Source of the DNA: Conidiobolus incongruus B7586
Taxonomy: Eukaryota > Entomophthoromycota > Entomophthoromycetes > Entomophthorales > Conidiobolaceae
Assembly: GCA_000697335.1 (NCBI GenBank)
Contig: JNEM01006107.1
Span: 1 to 16,778, forward strand
DNA: 16,778 bases
Direction: 5' to 3'
Shown: in pieces, positions 1 to 9,500 of the stretch
Layout: each line of letters begins with the position of its first letter
Position numbering within the stretch: the first letter of the stretch is position 1
Notes under the pieces: generated by a model
Database searches by the model: none
The model's input: only the letters and a program-made list of their open reading frames with translations
What the model was told of the DNA's origin: nothing
Made by a program: the position numbers and the translations under genes

Positions 1-807
1 TTATAAATTATTTAATTTTATTTAATAATTTTATAATTAAATAAATCTATGTTATATGTATATATATTTAATCATTATCGAATTTTTGAAAAATTTAGTT
101 AAAATAGTATTTTTATTAAATTTTGATATATAGTCTACTATTTGATTATATATAGAACCAAATCTAGATTATCATACTCTATATAATTAAAACTTAGTAA
201 TATTGTCTTGCAAAATCAAAAAATATAGAAATTTTAATGGTCTAAATGAAAATAATTCAATAAGATAGTATATAGTTTGATATAGTGTAAATAATAGTGG
301 TAATGAAATGAATTATTATATCATCTTTATTAATAATAAAAACAAATATTTGTAATAAAATCATTTATTCAAATTTGTATTGATAATTTCGATTAAATCT
401 TGACATTTTCATAGCTATGAATATTAGTATATTTATTACATATATCGTTTTAAATTCATAATATTATTAGAAAAGTAATTATTTCTAGGAAAAATAGTTC
501 AATTAGTTGCAAAATAATTTCAAAATTTTGAGAATTAAAATACATCTTGATGAATTATACTTTAAGAAAGGATCACTATATTATGGTCCAATAATATATT
601 AAAATATTAATTTAATTTTTGGAATATAAATCAAAAATATTAATTATTCACAAAATTAACAAAATCCAGAGCACTTGTTATGATTTGAGAAATCCATAAA
701 TATTGAAAAAGATAAATATATTCATCATAAGTAAATTGATATTTTATATTGTTTTTTAAGCCTTTATTGGGTAATAAAATTTATAATTTTACATTTGGAC
801 AATAATG

Positions 808-825
808 ATATATATATATATATAT
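808..825. repeat. (AT)9 microsatellite
   Basis: Perfect alternating AT run of 18 bases inside AT-rich spacer. Three similar tracts occur at 6490-6512, 12395-12410 and 14239-14265. Such tracts mutate quickly and have no coding meaning here. Confidence 0.9.
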
Positions 826-2801
826 GTTGAAGACAAAACCAAAAATGTTAACAAATCAGATTCATAATACAAAACTTGCGAAATTAGGATCATTTTATAG
901 TTCTAATCTGAAATATTTAGGTTTTTAATGATAAAAAACAAAATACTTGTTAACCTGTCAATTTTGTAGATTTTAAAATGGATATAAGAATCAATTAAAA
1001 TTTGAATGCATTTCCCCTCAATTTTCAAAATAACTTGCATATAACAGCATACTCATTTCAAAATAATTAACCTTAAAAATATTGTAATAAATGCTTTAAT
1101 TATGATAGAAATAGTTGCATATATTACAACTTAATAAATTAAATAATATGATTTGAGAATTAGAATATTGAAATATGCCCTAAAAATTAATACCTTTAAA
1201 AAGCGCTCCCTATAAAATACATACACACCACAATGATTGAATGAAATCATTTAATAACAACGAATATGATCAAATGCTTAATAATATAATATATAGAAAT
1301 TATATTTACCAAACAATATTTCCAATATTGATTGTTAATATTGAATGTTATGTTACTTTGCCAATTTACTTAAATGTGAAAATGATATTGATTAATTTTC
1401 ATGTAATTATGTTTATTTTTATTTGAGTATTTGTTTTTTTGTAATAGAAACATATTTTTTATGCAATCAATAACTACTAAAAATTTATTCCAGATTTCTT
1501 GTTTAATCTAATTTAAAAATAACATTTCAATATGATTAAATAAAATCACTACAATTATCAAAATAACATTCTATATGAATCAATAATAACATCTTTAACT
1601 TATACTAATTTATATATAAAGCACAATGTTGTATAAAATTCTTAGAATTTTATATCAAGTAAAAAAATTAAATAAATCCAACTCAATTAACTCCTTTAAC
1701 TAAGCCAACTCTTGTGGAATGGATGAAGTAGCATTTGATTGAACAATTTCCTTTGCTCTGAACACTGTACACATCTAAATTAATTCCGATATTAATAATT
1801 TTTGAGGGTTTGAGAATATGGTTTCCTGTATTCTATAATTTGATAGTGAAAAATAAAATGTTTTTAAATATTAGGTTTACCTATAAACTGTAAGCATATT
1901 CATATTTGCTTTTTGATATTAACCCAAAACATATTCCTTACTGTTATGAAACCTAAAAAATTTACCTGGATCCTTAAAACCCTCATATTCTATTCATTCG
2001 AAAATTGGCCAAAAAGATTTTCACATGCTTACAAGTAGATAACAATAAATTCCCTCAGCACAAAAATATTCCATATTCATTAATATAGATAACAATATCA
2101 ACTAGTACGAATGGTCTTATGACGAACGCCAACAGTTTATGATCCAGAAAATTTGGATGAATTTGATCAAGTTTCAACCTATCCTTGGGGTATTGGTGTA
2201 TTTATTTTGTAAATTCTTTAATCTATAGAGCTTATTAAGAGAATTAACAGCTTGATTAGTTTTTAAAGAGGTTTTAATTTCATGACAGTATTTAACCTTT
2301 AGGAAATAGGTTTCAAGTTAATAGTTATTAAAATTTACCAATTTGCGAACTATCTATATTAAAATCAGTTAGAAAAAATTCCAATTGAAGTAAATTTTTA
2401 AGATTACATGTAATACTATTTTTAGTCGATTACTTTCTTAATTAAGTAATAACGTCACAAAATTTATCATCAACTGCGTACATTTGGTAATAATTAAAGA
2501 CTAATTTGTTTAATTTTTGTGTTAATATGCAATTTGGTTATCAAGAAATAGTGCACAATTGTAGTTTATGGAATCTGCAAAGCGTTTATGCTCAAAAATC
2601 TTTTTTAGTTATTCTTTGTAAAGTTGAAATAAATTATTTTACCTAATCAACTTATGAGATTTCATTAAATCCAATTTAAGTAAATTATTTACTAAGTTAA
2701 AATACTTTGTAATATTTTCAAAATAAACAATAGAAGGGAATGAAAATTGGAATATTCATAAGTTTTCAATCTCAGATAGAGTTACTGAAAATAACTATTC
2801 A

Positions 2802-2859
2802 GGAGGAATGGGAGAAAGGGGTGGTAGGGAGGATTTCTTTTATCCAATTAAAGGGGAGG
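2802..2859 (+). promoter_or_regulatory. G-rich tract with two AGGGG motifs
   Basis: Between 2802 and 2832 the plus strand carries G runs of 2, 2, 3, 4, 2, 3 and 2 bases, followed by GGGGAGG at 2853-2859. This stands out in a spacer of very low GC. AGGGG occurs in both parts; in yeast AGGGG/CCCCT is the stress response element bound by Msn2/4-type zinc fingers. The tract lies about 550-610 bp upstream of the start at 3414, so it could be an upstream regulatory site or a G-quadruplex-prone segment. It also sits inside a 51-codon open frame (2740-2895), so a coding origin cannot be excluded. The function is inferred only. Confidence 0.3.
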
Positions 2860-3354
2860 ATTTTTCAAAACATTGTCAAAGTAGTAATTCGCTAGGGTTT
2901 CATTTGGTCCTGTTTGGCTTAGCTTCGATTTGGTAATAATAACAACATTAGAAAAGTGCATAATTTCGAATTAATATGTATATAATATGTAATTTGAGGT
3001 GGTAAGATTTAAAGTCAAATAATCATCTTTGCATAATTGGCTGAGGGAAGAGTTTGGTTGAATGTTTATGCATTGGATAGCATTGTGTGAGTTATGAATT
3101 TTATTCAAGTTTGTAAATGATTAGAGTGAAATGGTGTTCAATTAGTTTTCTCATGTTTGAACTTATTAAATTTACTTTAAAAATCATAATCAAAACATAA
3201 ATATTTTCATCTTTATTACTTTAATCATTTTTATTCAATTGTTGATATAATTATATTGTAATATAATTTATTAATTTTAATACTTTGTCAAATTATAATT
3301 AGAATTTGATTTTTATTCGCTTTATTCAACAGAGGGATTCTTATTCAAGTCCCA

Positions 3355-3413
3355 AACTTTCTCTCTATCACTTCAATTTATATTATCAATAAACTGAATA
3401 CTTGTTATTACAT
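3355..3413 (+). promoter_or_regulatory. Probable 5' leader of the MIT-domain gene
   Basis: A pyrimidine-rich patch (ctttctctctatcacttc, about 3358-3375) lies some 40-55 bases before the ATG at 3414. Such CT-rich patches often mark transcription starts in fungal promoters. I see no clear TATA box at a fixed distance, though TATATT-like sequence is everywhere in this spacer. The exact start site is not visible from sequence. Confidence 0.35.
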
Positions 3414-5637
3414 ATGTCTTCAACATCAACAGTCGTTCCTCACAGTTTACCTCAAAGGATTCAACCGGTTTCAGAAAAAGTTATGAATCACTCTTCTTCC
3501 AACTCTTCTCCAAATGTAACAAATATTACAACTACTCAAAGACTTATAGAAAAAGCTACTTTACAGGCTAAATTAGCTATTCAATTGGACCAAGATGACG
3601 ATATTTTGGGTGCTGCTCAAGCTTATCACCTCACTTGTCTAACTCTTCGTCAAGCTCTTCACTTGGTTTCCCAACAGGATTATCCAGCTTTGGTTCAAGT
3701 GGTAAGCATTTTAATTCTGATAATTTTTGTATGGAAGGATTTTTTCGGTCAAATACCATATTCAACTAGCTACTTAATGTTCTTTACATTTAATATATGC
3801 AAAGAAATATATTCAGGATATTTGTAACTAATTCTCCTCGTAAAAATAATTCAAAAAATTAAAAAGAAATAGATGAATATTGATCTATAATTTTATCGAA
3901 AATAAGCTATTTAGTATTGAATATTACTATTCTCTGAGATTATTCACTAGTTATAGCACCGAATATTATTCAACTTATTATAAAACATTTAATAACCAAT
4001 TTTTAAATTTAGTATCGAGCTCATTCTAAACGTTTATTATATCTTCAAGGAGTACTACAAAAAAGGAAAAACTCGGGAGGTTCTCCCACTGCAAAAACAC
4101 TTCAGTGGAGTAGATCTATGTCTTCTACACCAGATCTGAGATCCACATTAGATAAAGAAAGCGAGAATCAAGTGAATGACGCATTACAATTTACTAACGA
4201 ACAACCAAAATCCAAACCTATCAATTCTACATCAGAACAATTTCAAGATAGGGAAAATTCCCCCAAATACCAACCTTTGAACTCTCCAACAAAAATTAGG
4301 CTACAATCCAAGGCATCTTTCTCAGAGTTACCTGGCGCCCTAAATCCAATAGTCTCGCCTACCTCCAAAAAATATACGATATCCAATCGCAATCGAAGTG
4401 GGTCTTATGTGAGTCCCAATATGGACACAGCTCAAAGGCCTACACATACACTCTCTAAAAAACATTCATCGCCCGCTTTAAGTTCTTTTCAATCCGTCAG
4501 TAGCTCACATATGTCTATAATTAATCAAAAACCTGGATCTTATCAATTTCCGACTTCCCAATCCACAACCTCCACCACATCCCTTCCATCTCTTCCTAAT
4601 ACAACTAATTCATTAATATCGCCAACCCCTCCACGAACTCTCAGAAGTAAAACAGCTTCTCATCTCCCCAAATTAGTATTGCATAGTAGCTATAATAATC
4701 TACATTCAATGTACAATCAGGGGCCTGAGCTTTATTCCCCCAAGACACCTTTACCACAATTTACTGATACAACACGATTAATGTTTCAAAGTATTTGGAA
4801 CGAAGAGATGGAAACCAAGCAGGTAATTTATCATGTATAATATTTATATGAATCCTAAATTTAACTGGAATTATAGACTTACCACCCACCACCAAGTCCC
4901 AGTCATCCCATTTACCCCTTGCTACTGCTCCAACGAGTCCAAGACACAATGACCACAGGAGGGTATCTACTCTCGCGCAAATTCTATCTCACACCGTTAA
5001 CGTGGTCGCATCCCAATCTCAAATTCGCCAACTTGGATGCCAAATCGGATGGATTGGATGTAGCCACCCAACACTTGACCAAATTTAAGGAGATTTCTCA
5101 ATCTTCTACTAACACTAACCAAATATGTAAAGAATTAGAAAGTTTAGAACTCAGTCTATATCATTTGTGCGTTGATATGAGCAAAAAGATTCCCGAAGTT
5201 AATTTAACGAAATTGGCATCTATTCCATCGGGTAGTAATCCTAGAAAGATGTCTAATGTAAATTTTAATTCTATGTCATTTATTTCTCAAATATTCTAAT
5301 CATTTTGGTTTAGTCCCAATCCAACAACACCGCAGCGCAAGCCTTTTTCAAAATGGCTTCCAGGATAACCAAATCTGTGGAAAAGGTACAAAACCAATTT
5401 AAATTCACAGACGAATCCCCTAACAAGAACTACTTGGAAAAGCTGTTCAAGTTCCTTGTCCTTTTGAACCATCTTGTCGACGTTTATGATGTTTATCACG
5501 ACGACGCCCAAGTGTTCAAGCAGTTAACAAAGGTTGTACAATGGATTCACCTCGGCTTCCTCAACTTTATCCTCGCAGACTGCTCCAGAGCTATTATGAA
5601 GTTTTTGTCGCTTGGACGTCCTCCATCTCTAGATTGA
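3414..5637 (+). CDS. MIT-domain protein, four exons, about 600 aa
   Basis: Exons 3414-3701, 4013-4822, 4877-5257 and 5314-5637; all junctions are phase 0 and sum to 601 codons including stop. Residues 41-112 form a MIT-like three-helix bundle (RLIEKATLQAKLAIQLDQ..., then LGAAQAYHLTCLTLRQAL, then YRAHSKRLLYLQ after the first intron). MIT domains usually bind ESCRT-III tails in endosomal sorting, so a trafficking role is inferred. Residues 112 to about 345 are Ser/Thr/Pro/Asn-rich and probably disordered. Residues 367-435 hold a conserved-looking block (TMTTGGYLLSRKFYLTP), which resembles fungal MIT-domain proteins of unknown function. The end is helical (WIHLGFLNFILADCSRAIMKFLSLG). The ATG at 3414 is the first in frame, in a weak context; Met24 (3483) also precedes the domain. 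An open frame shifted by two bases overlaps exon 4 and continues past the stop, so the C-terminus is less certain. The gene converges with the chitin synthase. Confidence 0.75.
3702..4012 (+). other. Intron 1 of the MIT-domain gene (311 bp)
   Basis: Donor GTAAGC at 3702 and acceptor AAATTTAG ending at 4012. Removing it joins ...PALVQV to YRAHSKRLL..., which completes the third MIT helix and opens the frame into exon 2. The interior is much more AT-rich than the exons. Reading through it gives a hydrophobic tail and a stop near 3827. It is longer than the other two introns of this gene. Confidence 0.8.
4823..4876 (+). other. Intron 2 of the MIT-domain gene (54 bp)
   Basis: Donor CAG|GTAATT at 4823 and acceptor AATTATAG ending at 4876. 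The intron carries an in-frame stop (end of the frame at 4840), and its removal joins ...EEMETKQ to TYHPPPSPSHP... in phase 0. Confidence 0.8.
5258..5313 (+). other. Intron 3 of the MIT-domain gene (56 bp)
   Basis: Donor AAT|GTAAAT at 5258, a branch-point-like TTCTAATC near 5294-5301, and acceptor GGTTTAG ending at 5313. Splicing joins ...NPRKMSN to SQSNNTAAQAFFKM... in phase 0 and avoids the stop at 5297-5299. Confidence 0.8.
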
Positions 5638-5896
5638 TCTACTTCATCCTCCCAATCCTCCTCCTAATTTACTTACTATCCGCCATCATAATTACATTGT
5701 TCTCGTTGTTTACTAACCCTCACACAATTTTGGAGACTTTTCAATTTTCAGAGCTGGTAACTGAAATATAATATTTAGTATTAATAGCAGTAGTCATAGA
5801 CAAACAAAACTATTTTCAAATTTTTTGATAGTTCTCTATAATTTGCAATGGTTTTAGTATCATTGATTTAATTACTAATCAATATTGATAATTTTC

Positions 5897-5902
5897 AATA
5901 AA
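5897..5902 (+). terminator. Possible poly(A) signal of the MIT-domain gene
   Basis: AATAAA about 260 bases after the stop at 5637, followed by a T-rich run. In DNA this AT-rich the hexamer also occurs by chance, so this is only a candidate. Confidence 0.3.
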
Positions 5903-6159
5903 AACTTTTTTTAATTTTAATCAATAATAATTACAAATTTTTAAACGATATATCATGTTATTTAATTAATTTCGTGAATAATATTAATTTAAAGTTGATA
6001 TTAGATAGCACAAATGATTTTCATAAAAATTATAATTAGAAACTTGATATTCTTTTAGCACCAAATTACCAGAATTAATTGTGTTTTTTTGCAATAATCT
6101 CATGTATTCTGATGATTACTCTTGGATAAAAGATTCAATTTTCCAACTAATTTAAATCA

Positions 6160-6374
6160 TGTCATGGATCAGATCACTTTGTCATCATAGTGACATGTCA
6201 ATCATATCTGCTTACTTTATCTTATCTTTTTACCTACTTGATCTTATCTTGTCTTATTTTATCTTTGAACCCTCACCAACTTTTACATATAAAAAAGGGA
6301 ACCATTATCAAATAACCAAGGACTTTTTCCACACTGTTCACATTGAAACAACTTGTATACATTGACTCTGTTAT
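6160..6374 (+). promoter_or_regulatory. Orphan promoter-like block, possibly a solo LTR
   Basis: The plus strand shows, in order, a perfect palindrome TGACATGTCA (6191-6200), five TATC/GATA cores at 6205, 6218, 6223, 6245 and 6260, a TATA box TATAAAA (6288-6294), a sixth TATC at 6306, and a less AT-rich leader to about 6370. This is the order of a GATA-factor-controlled fungal promoter, yet no plus-strand gene follows: the antisense side of the chitin synthase 3' end comes next. AAATCA flanks the block on both sides (6154-6159 and 6375-6380) and the block starts with TG, which would suit an inserted solo LTR. It does not end in CA, so this remains weak. Alternatives are a promoter for a noncoding or antisense RNA, or the remains of a lost gene. 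Confidence 0.4.
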
Positions 6375-6489
6375 AAATCACCTGTTAAAATTACCAAAAC
6401 TATAAAACTCTATTATTTATCAATCAATTAATATAATAAAAATTATATGCAATAAATTATTAAATTATATAATTTTTAACTTTTTTTAA

Positions 6490-6512
6490 ATATATATATA
6501 TATATATATATA
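6490..6512. repeat. (AT)n microsatellite near the 3' end of the chitin synthase
   Basis: Perfect alternating AT run of 23 bases, 36 bases beyond the chitin synthase stop codon, so probably in its 3' untranslated region or at its transcript end. Confidence 0.9.
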
Positions 6513-6548
6513 AGCCTTTTTTGATACAATAATATGCTAAAAATGGTA

Positions 6549-9500
6549 TTATTGACCTTGTAAAGCTTGGTCGATACAATAATTCACGTAATCTTTGCGA
6601 TAGGTCATATCCACTCCGAAAATTCGTGTCAACTCATCTCTGACTTGCTTTTTGGTGATATTCATGAGGTCAGCTTGACCTAAGATGCGCTTGACCTCGC
6701 GCTGGATTTCCGCATCAGAGGGACCGTTGGCGGGTGGGGAGAGGGGTACAAACATCATCGGAGAGGCAGATCGCGAGGGGGCTTCTGAGAAGTGGGAGAT
6801 GGGACGCATGCTATGGCTTTGAAGCGGCTGCATCTGGAATGATTGGTTCATTCGGGAGTAGCGAGGTTCGGGCATGGCGATGGGGCTGCGAGTGTCCAAG
6901 AAAGATTGGTTGAGTGCCATGCGACTGCCAGCTCTCGAACTGGCTCTGGAGTCAGGACGATTGGGAGCATTGTAGCGCAATCCACTGTGCATCTGACTCA
7001 AATCATTAGCACTCAATATGGGCGGTGTCGTAGGTTCTTTGTACACTTGGAAAGGGTTCTTGGCATCGAACAGGGTACCTCCAGTCTTGTTGGTAGCGTG
7101 ACTGCGCTTACTGCCGAAAGAATGTTCAGAGCCATTCTCCCAGATTTCTTCCTCGTATTCGGACCACTTCTTGACGGGAATACTCTTGGGATCGAATTTG
7201 CCTTCGTCAACCGCTACAACCTTCTTCTTCTTACCATTGTCGCCAACCACGAGACGAGTGTTACCCCAACTGAAGTCATCGAAGTGCCAAAAGGAGTAGA
7301 TGGGGATACAGAATGCGAACACTGGCAAGGCTAAAATATAGATGATCATCCAACCAATATGTTCCCATTTACGACGCAAAATAAACACCAGGATTTGGAG
7401 TGCATACGGGGCAACAATCAAACAAATTGAAGTAATTGGCAGCGTGTTGGGAGATGTAGCAATTGTGTAGAATAAGAAACCTAGTACGAACAAGGTAGCA
7501 GGCATCACCACGGTTGACAATAAATCCATAAAGACGACGAAACGCATTGAGAAGCAGCAGAAACCACACAATCTTGGTAGAAATACCAATTCTAAGAGGT
7601 TATGGACGGTAGAGTTAATCCATCTACGTCTCTGGGACAACAAGACACTCCAAGTGTCGGGAGCAACAGTCAAACATTTGGCATCGGACGTAAAGGTCAT
7701 CTTAAAGAATGGGAAGTGCTTCAACATGAGAGTGGTGAGGTAACGATCTTCACCTAAATGCAACAAGTTCTTCTTGTGCAAAGTATCTACCACATTTTCG
7801 GAATAATCTTTGACTACTGCATTATTCACCAAGAGGGCAACATTCTTATTAGGAGCTCGAATGCGATACATACAGAAACAACCAGGTAAACAGGTGACGG
7901 TACCGAACAAGGATTCGAAAGATTTGGCCAAATGGTGAGAGATGAAATATTCGTAAACTTGGATCATAGTAGCCCAGGAATCGCGTTCGTTTTCCAGAGC
8001 GGTTTCACCACAAATACCCATAATCTTAGTATCGTGGACCATTGCAGAGATAAGTCGGTTGAGAGAGTCAGGTAATACCAAAGTATCGGCATCCACCATT
8101 AAAATGTATTCGTACAGATGGGGATCCACACCAATCACATTCTTGATTTGGTGGTACATTTCGAGTTCGAGAGGTGTCATGGGGTAGTCATAATGCACCT
8201 TGTTGAAAAACTTCATCAAGATCAATTGTGAATCACGCTTACCTCTGTTACCGGGTCTGGCTCTTTCGGAGGGGCGACCCACTTTGACGACGACAATGTA
8301 GGGAACAACGTGAGCTTGACACTCGTAGAGACCGGTGTACACTTTACCCATATTGTGCTGTTTCATGCCTTCGCCAAGCGAGTGGTAACTCAAGGGTTCG
8401 GGCTGCAAATTAGCATCAGAGCCCAAAATATCCAATACAATTCTGGGAGTTGGGAATTCGTTACCACCACCAACGATCATACCGTCACAAATGATGAATA
8501 AGAGCTTGCGTTTGTCGTCGTACTTCAAAGTGGTGAGAGAATCGATAGTCTTTCTCAGAGAATCTTCACCTTCGGTATAACATGGTACGTTACAGATAAC
8601 GAATTGGTCGTGATCTTCGGGATCGGGCTTGGATCCAAAGTTCAAGGAAGCCAAGAATTTAGCCAGGAGGATCAGAAAGATGAAGACGGAGAGTGCGAGT
8701 AACACATAAGATGAGAACATACATTGGAAGGAGTTACGAGTATCTAAAACACCTATGTAGAACAAATTCTTTAAGCATACTTTGGTATACCTTTCAATCT
8801 CTGAATTTTCTTTGAACAATTTTTCGAACAGTTCCGTCAAATCTCTACCCCTATTATTCCTAACTATATTTTCAATATCTTCATGCATAAATTTCTTTGC
8901 TTCGTTATCCGGTCGATTTTCGGGATTCCCCAAAAACTTTAGAGAGCCGTCCCAATACTTGGTCATATCGTAAACGTCGTCCTTGTAGATGAAAATATCG
9001 CGATTGCTTGATCTCGCTTTAATCACGCTGGCATCCCAAGCCACATCTGCGACCTTGAGCATCTTGTCCATCATACCAACTACTGCCCTGTAGTAATCCT
9101 TCATGTATTTTTCACCCCCCGTGTAGTAGCGATGATCGTGAAATTTAGCCCATCTCTGGTTGCCCACCAAATCAGGAGTTTGTGTAGTATTTTGGAAGTT
9201 GAGATAAGGGTCAATTTCGCTACCGTCCCACTTGTTGCAAAGTTCACTGATTTGCATAGGGAAAAGGTCCGAAATATCAGTACCTCCGCCTAACAGCTTG
9301 TGAAGTGGTTTTCCCTGTAATGCTATGTTGACAGCGGGTGGATGGAAATTGGGGTTCTTGGCGAGGTTGTAAACACGTCCAAATGCGTACATGTATTGAT
9401 ATTTGTTCTGGTTCGCGTTGTAGTATTCTTCGACTTCAGGAACGCTGAGCACTTCTTGCTTAGGACAAATCAATGGATTAATACCGATGATAAAGAGAAC

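Larger units (their letters stand above)
1..3300. other. AT-rich intergenic spacer
   Basis: Long, very AT-rich sequence with dense stops in all frames and no gene I can recognise. It is not uniform. Less AT-rich islands lie at about 1683-1832, 2085-2215 and 2740-2935, and each carries short open frames described under findings. A TATAAAA at 1211-1217 precedes a 61-codon frame starting at 1241, also weak. The last few hundred bases must hold the promoter of the gene starting at 3414. No tRNA, rRNA or large repeat was seen. Confidence 0.6.

Noticed and set aside
3702-3827. Read-through of MIT gene intron 1 as the true C-terminus
   Set aside because: It would cut the MIT domain before its third helix, which is found intact in frame after the acceptor at 4012.
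4761-4949. Minus-strand frame over the exon 2/exon 3 junction
   Set aside because: Antisense shadow of two supported exons and a 54-bp intron.
6159-6365. 68-codon frame over the promoter-like block
   Set aside because: It overlaps the palindrome, TATC cluster and TATA box, and its translation has no domain-like pattern. The regulatory reading explains the sequence better.
6160-6374. Firm call of a solo LTR from the flanking AAATCA copies
   Set aside because: The right end lacks CA, AAATCA is common in such AT-rich DNA, and another pair (ACTCT at 6118 and 6365) gives equally plausible but different ends. Kept only as a possibility.
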